DNA of 64,000 nt from Stichopus chloronotus (lineage: Eukaryota > Echinodermata > Holothuroidea > Aspidochirotida > Stichopodidae). Location: assembly GCA_021234535.1 (NCBI GenBank), contig CM037842.1, positions 24,801,106-24,865,105 on the forward strand, written 5' to 3'. A program made the position numbers and the translations under genes. The notes under the pieces were generated by a model. It worked only from the letters and a program-made list of their open reading frames with translations, had not been told where the DNA came from and made no database searches. Of the stretch, positions 52,588 to 64,000 are shown in pieces; positions within the stretch are counted from its first letter, which is position 1; each line of letters begins with the position of its first letter.

Positions 52588-54309
52588 GTAAGACAACAGC
52601 ATTCACAACTAGACTTACCTGTTTGATCATTGATCAGTACTTAATATGTTGAACAGGGTGAATCAACCATTGAATATGCAAATCTCTTGAGCATCACTCT
52701 CATCACTTTTCCTTTTACGAATGTGTTTGCACTTTGCCGACGTTTTCGTGAAATGATAGAGCCAACAGACCTACGCCTATTAATTCGTGATTAAATACCA
52801 TTGACCAACCTTGCCTCTTAACTTTTATGGATTATGCCAAGAGCATTGTGTTTATGCTTCGTCCGGTTTTGTTTTCATTCCTTCTATTTAAAGGTGTTTT
52901 TATTGTGCTTTGTCAAGATACATTCCAAAAGGGCCATAAATAAGAAACGGAGTGGTCGTGCACAACTTGAAACACAGTTTTAACCTCTCTTAGCTGTCCT
53001 GACTACCTCATTGTAAATCTCTGTCATATATTTCCTTTGAGTAAAATTTGTTTCAGTGTTATTTTGCAAGCACTGCACACCATCACGCTCCCCTCAAATC
53101 ATTGTGAAGAAGTGCGTCTTGTGTGTGGAATAGTTAATTACGGCAAATCTAGTATCGTTCAATAAAACAGCACTCCTACTACGCTCATGAACTTCTAGAG
53201 GAATGTGACTGTGTGTGTGTTAGCACAGATTTGAAAAATCTGAAACTCAAAGCCTGCCCACACACTACTTTACGTCTATTTATTCACAGTTTCAAGTTCG
53301 AATGGATAAAATCATTAGCAGGTTTCAGACACTATACAACCAAGAGACCCAACTTCTCTCCAGTCTCTTGTTTTTCATTGTCAGTCACCCAAAGATTGGC
53401 CAATCAGTTCCCTCAAAGTGGAGATCTGGAAGTCTGCATGTACCAGTTGATCCCTGAAAACCTCTGCTGACCACAATCCATTGTTTTCCTGCAAAAAGAG
53501 GAAAAGCGTGATTAGAAGCCATCTCTGTGAAGTTTGAGGTTTCAGATAAGCTAAGTGGAACAAACCACAGCTGACAATGACTGACCGAAAGATTTGTTGA
53601 TTTCTAGACTATGATTTGCTATGTTTGCCAACAAAAAAAAAAAAATGATAGAAGTGGAATGTAGAAAGTCTGGTATGATTGATTGGCATAACCATGAATT
53701 TTATCAACTGGAAAGCAAGTACCACATGCACTGTCAAGGAGTGGGAGGAGGAGGAGATGGATGGGGGGCACAGCGGTTGTGAGAAAAATTTTGGCATAAC
53801 TTTTTTAACTCTTACTGGTACTTGTCCTCGCAAAATACCAGGTATGATTTCACTAAAGGTGTGTATATATTGACCAAGCAGAAACTGCCATCATCGCCTT
53901 AAGTGCAAAAAAAAAAAAAAAAATGGAACCTTCAAAGCAGGTACAGTTACAGACAGTGTATATGTATGCTGTCTGAGTGCAAAACATTCCTTGAACTTGT
54001 ATCCAGTGGGTGTCGCACTTTGAAAGAAAAGGTCAAAAGTCAAACTGCATTTTTTTTGCCAATTAAGCTATTTTTTTGTACAAATTTCTGCTTTCCAGAC
54101 TCTAGCTACTTGTAACCATCGTAGGATTTTGGAAGTCAGGTGGGGAGCGAGAGGTTAGGATCTTGGGAGGGTTGGGTCTGGGGCTTTTCTACTGGACATA
54201 CTGTAACACCTGCAAACAATCACGGATAGTTTGTCTCATCTAAGATCCTAGATCGTATATTTATGAGTCTCGCTTTACATTTGATGATTGACTCAACAAA
54301 CTTTGAAAT

Positions 54310-54535
54310 ATACATCTTAAGGAAAAGAATATAAAGAATACAAGGATGTCAAAGAATGTAAAAGAATATAAATGTAAGAATATAAAATATAAAACATAGA
54401 TAAGAAATATAAAATGTAAGAAATATAAAATATGAGAAATACAAAGATATAACATATAAATAAGAATATAAAATAAAAAATATATGAAATATATTAAATA
54501 TAATATAAGAATATAAAAGAATATATTCTTTTACC
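54310..54535. repeat. Purine-rich low-complexity tract (AGAATATAAA-like)
   Basis: The words AGAATATAAA, AGAAATATAAA and AAATATGAG repeat irregularly over about 225 bp with almost no C on the + strand. Confidence 0.8.
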
Positions 54536-55442
54536 AAGCATTACTTTAGCAGACATGAATTTTAATACAATATCCTCCGCAGAATGAGGTCGACTTCCAA
54601 GCGATAGTTTGCGGATGTTGGTATTGCGAATGCAGTACCCCGAAGCAAGTATTGAACAGGTGGTCTCACATAGCGTTGCTTCGAAACAGAAACTCTCAAA
54701 TTAGAATGAAAAGTGTTGACGAAAATTGTAAATTCCCCGCGCTGCATTTCGACCCAGACGGAACGAAATGACTTTCGAAGACCCAACGATCAATACCCAA
54801 AGTATCAATCGATGTGCAAAAAAAAAAGAACAGAAAATGAAATTGTTGCAAAACATTCTCTTGGAAATCAGCAGTTGTCAACGTTTCTTCTCTGGCCATC
54901 TGTGTAAATTTCTGTGAGGGAAGGGTACCCTAAAACTTACCACAGGTCCTCGTAAATTGGAAGTGATATTGTCAGAGATCATTATATTACAGTATGATCT
55001 GATAAACTCAGATTGAAAGCTGCAAGAAGACACAGACATCCCCGTTTAAGGTTTAATGCCCAATGAATTATGTCCTTCATGGTAATGCACACCACTGGCA
55101 TGTTAAACATATTTCATCACCCAAGGTAAATTTGCCTTGCATCATATCCAAATTTGTTTGGCAGTAGCTTTGTAGAAATGTAAAATATGGGAACATGTGA
55201 AGACAATCCACTTGTTGGTGACAACCACAAGTGGGCTTACTTTGTGAATTGCACTTTGTGCAGAGTATGTGGGTTTACTGAGCAATGTAGGCCTTAGTAC
55301 TGTACAGATTATGTCCACATACATGTGACAATACAGCGTAAGTGTACTAAAGCACAAAGTTCGTGTGCAGCGTAGAAGTATAACTATTGCTGTGAAGGAA
55401 AATGCAGCAGCCTGTACAGCAAATGAAGGGAAAGAACTTTTT

Positions 55443-55640
55443 ATCTTTTGTTTGAGCCATTCAGTCTCATTAATAAAGATCAGCAAAACCATTACCAAAA
55501 CATTATGCCTTTAAAACAATATGATGAGTTACAGAAAAAGCATTTTTTGAAGTTTTCAAAGTTTAGGTGCAAAAGAATGTTTATTTTTGAGCAAGAAATT
55601 TCCCCCAGTCTTTTTTTTAATAGTAAAACTTCCCTGTTTA
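55443..55640 (+). mobile_element. MITE-A fragment
   Basis: GAGCCATTCAGTCTCATTAA, then AAACATTATGC and GATGAGT, follow the order of the MITE-A interior. Both ends are missing. Confidence 0.55.
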
Positions 55641-57662
55641 CGTCACTGAGTGTCCAAAATGCAGTAAGTTTATAGTTCACCTGGGTAATTGTAAATGGTC
55701 AAGACTTATGCTGTGAGTGTGACAAATGAGGTCCTCTCTTTGTGAGTCTACGTTTAGCATCAATCAATCGCTGCGTTTTATTCAGTTCCGTTGACATCAG
55801 CCGTCATTTGGCACATGTGGTTTTGTGCCACACCCATTTCACTTTCGAAAAGAGTAAATCTTAGTTCTGTAAAACCGCCAAGGTTGCATATTTACTGGTC
55901 GTTGTTGTAGTTGTTGTCGTAATCGACAGACAAGGCGTGATCGTACCATAGTGATGTGTGAGTACGGTTTAGTCATGTTGCATGAGACTTGAGCCTGACT
56001 AAGGATGGAACTGATCTGTCTAATTTGATTCAACTGAAAGTAGTAGATACGAGCATCTGAATTTCAGTTGACTTTAATATTGCTGCACTTTTACATCAAT
56101 TCCAGATAGTATGACCATGTCCCCATTTCAATTAAGTTTAGGCCATGATAGCAGTATACTTTTCAGTTGTCCCATTGTATTCAGCAAAATGGGTTTGAGA
56201 CAATCACCAAAAAGAACTATTGGAGCAAAAAGTAGATATAAATGGGACTGGAAAAAGAAAAAAATGAAAAGAGGCGGAGGGAGAAGAAATAGTCACAGAA
56301 TAGATGATAAAATTACTTAAAAAATTTAATACAAACATATATCCCCATTTAAGGATTTAATGCAACAAGTTAGAGATGCAAACTCACAAAAGGTGGAATA
56401 TTGTTTGCTTGATTTGGAGCACGCCTGTTTGTTATCTTTTTGTCTGTAGTCAGAAACGTCACATCGGTATGGTGTATGTACATTCACGTATGCACAGTAC
56501 TCAAAAACAAGCCTATTGCCAGTGATTTCACATTGAAGGCATTACCATGTAATGATGTTATGTTTCTTTTTTTAGCTGTGAATGAAAGTGAAAATTATTT
56601 TTTTTGAAAAACAAATGGAAGGCACTCAAACATATGGCCATATTTTTGTCGCTTTGTTTTTTCAGTTCATGGTGCAATTGGCATTATTTTGGACATGCAT
56701 GCAAATGGAACATAAATTATCAATGTGGCTTGTCGGACGAAAGTTTAGATCTTTAAAGCAATTAATAAGTTAGACCACGGATAGCAGTTTTGCGTAATTT
56801 CACCTGGTTAGGTTGCAGAAACACTTTTAAGTAACTTCTAAAAATGGGTAGATCTGATTCTGAAAGCTAAGTAGGGGGACTTTTAGTACTGTGACTAAGT
56901 TGCATAAGAACTTTAAACCTTGGCCTAACATACTGGTGTAGAGATTTGTTTTTCAACCACCAATTAGAAACTATACTTTATATTCCATCAATTTGACTCT
57001 TTTGCTAACTGAAAGTTTAGTTGGCCCACTGTACCTACCAGAAATTAGCACCATTTTACATGTGCAGCATTTATTTCATGCCCTTACTGCCACCTTCAGT
57101 CTCAGGTGATAAGCTGGCAGTGGTACATTTGAGTATTGCATCAAGCCACAACAGTGGTCCCATTGTGATCCTGGTCACCTGTACAATTTAAGCATCAATG
57201 AATGCCTCCTATTGGATAATAGTTTATTCCGAGCACTGTTTACATCCTGTGTTAATACGCTATCTCCTTTTTTGAATGAATGGACCAATCTTGAGTTCTG
57301 GTCACTGTGGCAGACACCTCATGTTCGCTGAAGCAGAAATAAACTGTAATCTGTCCTCATTAATTGAGGCACTACAGGTCTCTGAGCCTTTCCACAAAAA
57401 CTGTTTCATTATGTCTATCAGAGCAGGTGAAACATCAAGTAAGGTATAGTCCTTGGTTCTCAGTTTGATAAAGTTTCAATAATTCCTCACTTTTTACTGG
57501 GAGTAAAACTTCACAGAACTTTGTCACCTCGGAATTTGCTGCACCTACATTCAGTCTATTACTTCACTGGGACATTTTTAGACCATTCTGAACAACTGAA
57601 TTCTCTGATCTGGTCTGTGATCATTTTTGTGGAAATATACTTTTTTTTTTATCAATTTTGAG

Positions 57663-57710
57663 ATGGAGCCCAAACTCTCCTGGATGGAGCTGCTAGAAGA
57701 GGCAGACATA
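57663..57710 (+). CDS. Candidate gene, 48-bp internal exon
   Basis: Preceded by a T11 tract and TTTTGAG; followed by ATA|GTAAGT. Exactly 16 codons, phase 0 at both ends: MEPKLSWMELLEEADI, an acidic, probably helical peptide. It joins in frame to both 48397-48521 and 63252-63402. An alternative is that the ATG at 57663 is itself a start. Confidence 0.5.
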
Positions 57711-60700
57711 GTAAGTTAGACATTTGTGTTCATATTCAACTTACAGGTTGTGATTTCTTATTTTTCAAACGCTTGTAGAGCAGGACTGAAGTAAATTAAT
57801 TTAACGATATTTTGGTTATTAGTTTTGATTGTGTATAGCTTATCATACCTCAAAATTTTTAGAACTTTACCATGGGCAACAAAGCACATTGAGGGAGTTG
57901 CCTGAAAGTTTGGACTCACTGCTCGTATCATCCATTCCGACAGGCCACCTCCCACAACTTTTGGATATTTAAGTCAATTAAACCAATACGAATCTGGATA
58001 ATCTGCCAAACCTCCATAACCGCATGACCCATCAATGTGTAATTTGAAACACATTTCACTGGTTGAGCCCCGTCGATATTACTGTCAGCATTGGGCAACA
58101 TTTGGATGTATCTTCAACAAAAGAAACTTGCTCAGAGCATGCTGGGAAAAGTCCAAGTGGAAAACAGTGGTAACCGCTACTGCCAGTCATGTCACCCCGC
58201 AGGTACTTGCTAGAAAGGTCACTTTTTAGGTAGTCGTACGATCATCAAGTTGTCTTAAATCTTCAAATTGACATTCCCAAAATAATTATGATGATTTTGC
58301 TGTGTTTGTATTGTGTAGTATAAAATTTATTTTATTCATCGTTTGTTTATTATCATTTAAGTCACATTTCATCACAGAATGTCTGATCAGAATTCCTGGA
58401 TCATGGCGGCCATTTAGTGCTGCAGTGGCGCAGTCTGATAGAGTCCAAATCTAGGGGCAGTATTCTGTTATCAGAGTTTAACTCTACATACATGATAATA
58501 ATTCTGGGATAATTCAGTTTTTAGAATTTTAAACCATTATATGATAAATAACAGTTACTAAGAGTGTCATTCTCAAAATGCTATCGGTTGTATCATCAAT
58601 TATGTTTTAAAAATTGTCTCAAATGATTTATTTTGATAACGGTGCTTCATTTGCTGTAATAGTGTGCACTCAATCAGCAACTGACACCCCTACATTTAGT
58701 AATAATGGAACAACCAAATGCATAGTGGAAAATTGGAACTCTCAGCTGATTTTTGTAAGGTTGTCTGTCAATCTTGGGTAGGGGAGATTGTGTAGGTTTA
58801 TTTCAACGATATGTACACGTCTCTACATTGTATTCATGAGAGAATTACAAAACTGGGGATATTACTTATTTTGGTATTGGTTGATCATGCAGTGGGTGGC
58901 ATATTGAACCTTCATTTAATTCTACACAATAAAGTTATTAGAAAGTGCAGAGTATGCCTGCAGCATAGTTTGTAGCAGATTTGGTAGGAGTATTTTCTTG
59001 GACTCTTTAATGTCTGGGACAATAAAGGAGGATTATTGAGAGATATGCTCTTGAGCTAAGAAGGGAAGAGCAGGAGGGAGGGGGGGGGTATGTGCTGCAG
59101 GTTTCCAAATTTCTCTGTGGTAGGAATTCTCTGTTTGTAATTGAAGTTTCTAAGAGGTTTTGACCTACAGTAATTCAGGTGTTCGTAGCCATTTTAAGAA
59201 GCTGTTGAAATGTTTCTCTGGGCTCAATGTGAGAAAGTTCAGCTCATAGAGTGGTCAATGAGTGGAATAGTCTGCGTGAATGGTTTGTAAATTCCACTTA
59301 GTAAATAGGGCAACGTTGATATTTGTTCATTTTTTTGTGACCGTGGCAGAATCTGATTATGATGGACTATGTTGGGTATTAGTTTGGTTAAGCTTTCTTT
59401 TTTGGGGGAGGGGCCTTTGCCCTCCTTTGCCCTTAAACTTGTTATGTTATCCGTATGTTATTAAATCCTGTGCTGAATTTTTAAGGTCAGGTTCAAAATA
59501 TGGGCATCTCTCCTGATGGAGTATTCTCCATTAACACCAAACCGGAGATACGTTTCCTTCCTGAGACATTTGATCAGCCTAGTGTCTGATCCAGTCCTTC
59601 TCGATTTCTGAGAAGCATATTTCAAGGCTATAAGAAAGAGCTAGAAAAGAGCATTATGATACTGTAGTTTGTGCGGCAATTTTGGATCCAGTACAACAAA
59701 AAAAAAATGTTATTGGATAATAATAGCTCTGTAGTTCGAGTTTCATAAACTAGCTGTTTGCAGATAACATATGGTCAGTGTTGTAAGTGGTATGTGCAGT
59801 TAGAAACATTATGGTCAGATTCAGTGGGGTTATTACCATATATGTAGCCCTTGGGGGTGGGGAAAAGGGGAAGGGAAAGAGAGCACAGGGTGCATGAGAG
59901 GGACATCTCTTCCCTTGGACCCCACCCCCAACCTGGCAAACTCCAGCATTGATGTGCCCCACATTGTTAGTCTGGCTATGGGGCTGGTTTCTATCCCCAG
60001 GGTGGAGGAGACTCTGCTACAACTGTATGTTACCCAACTAAAGTGCTAAATATGCTGAAGTAAATTGTGTACAAGACTGTTAAGTGCAATTCTAGATGAT
60101 AATAAAAAATGACAGAAAATTTTGTTAAAAGATAGAACAGCTGTGCAGTTTTGAATCATAACTGACTTCCGGGCTGTAACAGTCTGAATTCATAAAATTT
60201 AGTACGGTTGATATTAAAGCCTGAATGGACATGTACAGCACAGTACGTTACAGATTCTGAAATATGTATACAGAAGGTCTACTTTCTTCAGCTGTTTGCC
60301 GAAATCCAGTGGACTCAAATTCCCAACCACAACAATATGTATCGTGGTTTATGTTCAGTGCATGTACAGTAGGAAACTGATAAACTGTACTGTACACGCT
60401 GCTTTTGTTGCCCCACATTCAGGCGTCTCCCTCAGGTTCATCATCGTGCCACTTCTGTGGTTTTCGTAAAAGAACCTTGGCTTGATGGGGGGGGGGGGAG
60501 AATCTAAATAAATCAGTCAGTGGGACATACAGTATATTAAGCCCTTTTTTCCCGTTTTTTTTTTTTAGAAATTGTACAAGAAGTCAAGGCTGTGAGGCAA
60601 AAGATTCCACATGCTCATGTTGATAAGCACTTGATAGGTCAGTTTGACCTGTTAACAACAGGGATTCAGCAGTAATTCTGTAGCGTTCTTCGATTCAGCT

Positions 60701-60786
60701 TGCAATGCTACTGCACGGTTTCATACAGTATTTTGGAGGGGATTAAGGAAGTGTAAAAAAATGTTAGAAGATACTAATTCTTTTCA

Positions 60787-61095
60787 AAGGTTTTGGGACA
60801 TGAAAATGACATTTTGGAATGTTGACTGTACATATCAATCATTGAAAATGTTGAAAGTAGCCACAAATTCCATTAATCCATCGAATATCAACTATGTTCC
60901 AGGGAAGTTCCTGTCTCGTACCTGCACCAAGATTAGACATTGGCTGAATATGGAAATTTACTGTATGATGTCAAGAGAGAACCTGACATGACACTGTATG
61001 TTTTATGTTATCCTTGCTTAGTCTTACTCTTTCAAGGACAGTTCAGAAGTAACGCCCTGTGTTTTGTTTTTAGAAGTTGTGTGTCTTCTTCTTTA
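60787..61095 (-). mobile_element. MITE-B, partial copy
   Basis: AAAGGTTTTGGGACATGAAAATGACATTTTGGAATG and following sequence match 21981-22290 (same orientation), including AGTAGCCACAAA. Only one end is present. Confidence 0.65.
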
Positions 61096-63251
61096 CCGAT
61101 AAAAAAAAAGGACTTGAAAAATGGATGCAATGTTTCTGCAGCACCTTTCATTCCGTTTGCAGAAATGCTTTGGAAATGTTTTCAGAATGTTCTTTTTGTA
61201 CTGTATGCCGGCCTTAAAGTTAGAAATCACTAATTGTATGCATCAACACACGAAAGAGATAATTTTAACGTGCTACCTAGTGATATAGCAACATTTATCG
61301 CTGTCATTTACAATGACCACTTTTACATTCAATACAGTATCCAACAGTTTTTGCCAAATCTCCACAGCTCAGTCGTAGTCATGGAAACCACTCATTAAGC
61401 AGGGCTGATCACATGCGTGACAAAAAAAAATCATGTGATCAATTCAGTAATTGAATCACTGTTGGCTGAACCACAAGTGTGGCTTGAAGGGCTATCACTA
61501 ACCCCCAACTAGATTTGTTTAAAATGTTCGTAAATTAAAACCAATCTATCTTTTAATAAATCTTATCTTAAATAGCAAGATTTGTGTTTAATTATTCAAT
61601 TTCCTGCACCCTAAAAGCTGCAATATTCAAAGAGGAAACAGAAAATATAGACAAAGATTTCCCAAAATCTCTCAGCCATATCCCCTTTTTGTAGAGATAA
61701 ATTTTAAACTCAATTTATGGAAATTAGTTAATCCCAAAGTCACAGGGAAAGCTCACTTCCTGTTGAAAGAAAGCAGGGAATATAAATCGCTTATTAACTT
61801 TCAGAGTCGGTTAGTTAACGTTATGACACCCTGCCTACACAGTGGTCTGTTCCAGCCTGCCAGCTCTCCCTCACCGTGTGATGGACGTCGAAGCTAATTC
61901 ACGACTAAGTATCTGACTTCCTTTTCCAATTATAGAGGACCAATAACAGCTTTTTGTGAGTCACACAAACTTTTCCTTTTTCCCCCCGTCGAATACAGCT
62001 GCTGGGCTCAACTTTCCTTTTCAATCACAGGGTCATCGAATGTGCATGGAAAAGGTCTCCCTTGAGTTTCGACAAGTTCTGACGTGATCACTGATCGGCT
62101 TTCCTTGCATACAGACATTTTGTTCCAGGCATGTAGGAGAATTGTCCAGTTCATTAAAATGCCTTGTCGCTGAATCGTCGGTCAGTCGAATGTTCTTCTT
62201 TGCATCCTCGCATCCTGAAGCCATGCTCTGTTTTGTCGGACTTACGTCGATATTTTAGCTGCACTTCTGTAGGTGGCATTTTTCTTCTCTCAGAGGTTTA
62301 CTTTTTTTCCCCCCGTTTGGATCTTAGCAGCTCTGTGTCCTTCTCGGTGACTGTAGCCGACCGTGTCTCTGCAGGTTTGTGACGTCTTTCAAAGTTCTGG
62401 ACATCAGAAGCTCGTAGAGTGTTCTGAAGCCAGTAAAATCAGTCGTGTAGTAGCCAAGTAGTTGCACTGTGTTTGATAATTGAAACAGAATGTACTCTAT
62501 CAGTTACACTTCTCCAAAAGTTTGCCTTTCATCACTGCAGTGTCTTGGGCTTGTGCCTTGTGATGCTGCAGAAGTATTACACTGATCAGTGGTCAAAAGA
62601 ATTGTGGTACCACATGAAATCACAGCACTGATTATCAATCAAACCAAATTCAATCCTGTGCTTGCACATAGCCTACTAATGCACATCATCTGACTTTGAA
62701 ATACCGTAAATTTGATCTATTTTAATCCACGGGGAGCCAGACTTGTAAAGTGCGGAATGCGATCGCCTTTTCTTTCTCGTTTGCAACTTTTTGTAGTTCG
62801 CAAGAAAGTCAGTGCATCGACCTTGCATCATCCTCTTAGACTTTTCCTTGACGACGTTTACCAAACGTTGTTTGTCTCGTTGGCTGCTTGCTACTTCAAT
62901 CTGTGCTGCCTTACAGTAGCTGGAATTTTGTGGCTGTTTCCAACTTCATCAATTTTTCAAAAGGCAATTTGCTATGCAGCACGTAACACGTAGCTGATGT
63001 TTCAGCTTTACTCTGCTGTTCTAGTGCGTGACAAATCCTGCAAAACGATGGTGCCTGACGATGGTTGTACTGTAAATCTTCTTGATTAACAAAAAAAAAA
63101 AAAGGTGATGAATTCTATTTTGTCATGTTAAGAGGCTATATCCCTCACTCCGTGAAGAGACAACATTGTTGATATACAGGTAGCAATTTCCTTCATAACA
63201 AGCTCATTTTTCATGCAGTCATATCTATCGTTTCTCTTTCTTTTCTTGTAG

Positions 63252-63402
63252 GTTGACTACATCCGGGAGTTGAAACAAGAGGCAGAAAGTTCTTCCAGCA
63301 TGCTGTTGCCTAGCAACCATCTCTGCATCAAATCAGAAACCAAACTGCAAGAAGTGCCCACTGGATTTGAACTACCAGACGAGTTGGCTACTCCATCGTT
63401 CA
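63252..63402 (+). CDS. Candidate gene, 151-bp internal exon
   Basis: Acceptor TTTCTTTTCTTGTAG, donor TTCA|GTAAGT, both strong. Fifty codons plus one base (phase 1): VDYIRELKQEAESSSSMLL, then LCIKSETK, and FELPDELATPSF. IKSE fits the sumoylation consensus (hydrophobic-K-x-E), and the acidic and serine-rich make-up would suit a nuclear regulatory protein, but that is inference. With the two exons upstream it gives about 101 residues; the rest lies beyond the window. Read alone, the open frame continues a little into the intron to a stop at about 63453. Confidence 0.6.
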
Positions 63403-64000
63403 GTAAGTTCAATAGTACTGTAGACCGGCTACAGTCCGGTGGTCACCTCCTGTAAGGGGTAGGGTAGGATATCCTGATAGGGTAGGGTATGATATGATAG
63501 TGAAGTTACAGTGTGAGAATTTACATAGTGTACTGTGCACCGGTCAGGTCTGTCAATTTGGTCAGAAAGGAATACTTTGTGTGGAAACTGACCACAGTAT
63601 ATGAAGGTGTAGGTTTGACCATGAAGGTATACTGAATCAGCAGCAAATATTGCTTGCATTTATTTGATACTTCTGTCAAAGGGCCACACACTCTTCAGAA
63701 AGCTTGGCATTTACAGTCAAACCAGTTTCTTTGTAAAACCATTTTGCTATTGTTGTGTCATAATGTTTCATGGCTCATGTCGAAAAAGAAAACGGACAAT
63801 TGTGTTAGGTCTGTACTACAGCAACTATTGTCCTTTAAAGATACTGTGTTCTGAAGCTCAGGGAGGGAGCTGTTGCCTCCACAAAGGCCTTTCATGACCA
63901 AGAGCTTTGTTAAGAGGCATCAGTCATAAATGTTAAAGCATATATTGTCTTTGTACAGTATATGTTTCACCTTCAGTAGCCAAAAAAGAAAGTGTTCTGT
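63403..64000 (+). other. Putative intron, no exon seen
   Basis: From the GTAAGT donor to the window edge. No second convincing exon. Confidence 0.4.

Larger units (their letters stand above)
48522..57662 (+). other. Putative intron
   Basis: About 9.1 kb between GTGAGT and TTTTGAG. Holds a MITE-A copy (52236-52587), a MITE-A fragment (55443-55640), a purine-rich AATATAAA tract (54310-54535) and a G-run near 49928-49940. I see no further convincing exon. Confidence 0.4.

Noticed and set aside
53213..53470. 85-codon open frame in the putative intron
   Set aside because: No splice sites fit its ends in a phase compatible with the neighbouring exons, and it has no motif.
58415..58510. tRNA-like stretch GCAGTGGCGCAGTCTGATAG
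   Set aside because: The A-box-like word is fair, but the D-arm and anticodon arm do not fold and the B box is poor. At most an old SINE trace.

Overview
The window looks like genomic DNA from a repeat-rich, AT-biased animal, most probably a marine invertebrate. A deuterostome such as an echinoderm is my guess, with low confidence. The signs are long non-coding stretches with no operon-like packing, GT-AG splice junctions, Penelope-like retroelements, a P-like DNA transposon, several MITE families, a tRNA-derived SINE and many microsatellites. I see no bacterial genes, rRNA, intact tRNA or CRISPR array. Almost all short open frames here are chance.

Layout. 1-9.7 kb: non-coding DNA with small tandem and inverted repeats. 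9.7-10.55 kb: a 583-bp 3' fragment of a Penelope-like element (PLE1) held between two long (TA)n tracts; it ends in a hammerhead-ribozyme-like motif. 12.06-12.39 kb: a separate GIY-YIG nuclease fragment. 12.674-15.283 kb: a complete P-like transposon insertion. It has identical 29-bp terminal inverted repeats and an exact 8-bp target duplication (GCAGCTAC), and it encloses the C-terminal remnant of a P/THAP9-type transposase. 15.9-16.65 kb: two inverted arms of about 140 bp. 21.9-24.7 kb: MITE copies, including one MITE nested inside another at a TTAA site. 27.2-28.5 kb: a tRNA-derived SINE and a small TA-type MITE. 31.5-33.1 kb: a larger Penelope-like pseudogene (PLE2: RT palm plus GIY-YIG), again flanked by (TA)n and again followed by a hammerhead-like motif. 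37.6-40.1 kb: a cluster of MITE and SINE copies. 40.7-41.4 kb: a minisatellite of about 22 copies of a roughly 27-bp unit.

45.3-64 kb: the best candidate for a host gene, on the + strand. A cluster of three CCAAT boxes and a CRE-like site lies near 45.29-45.41 kb. A possible non-coding first exon ends at a GTAAGT at 45790. Three small exons then follow (48397-48521, 57663-57710, 63252-63402). Each has consensus splice sites, and their reading frames join in phase (0, 0, then 1 at the last donor), giving about 101 residues before the gene leaves the window. The predicted N-terminus is acidic and has an IKSE sumoylation-type motif, which would suit a nuclear regulator. I do not recognise the family.

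The most notable items are the P-like element with its diagnostic 8-bp duplication, the two PLE tails with hammerhead-like cores and palindromic helix III, the two PLE fragments lodged in (TA)n, and the nested TTAA MITEs, where a second copy in the window shows the same site unoccupied.
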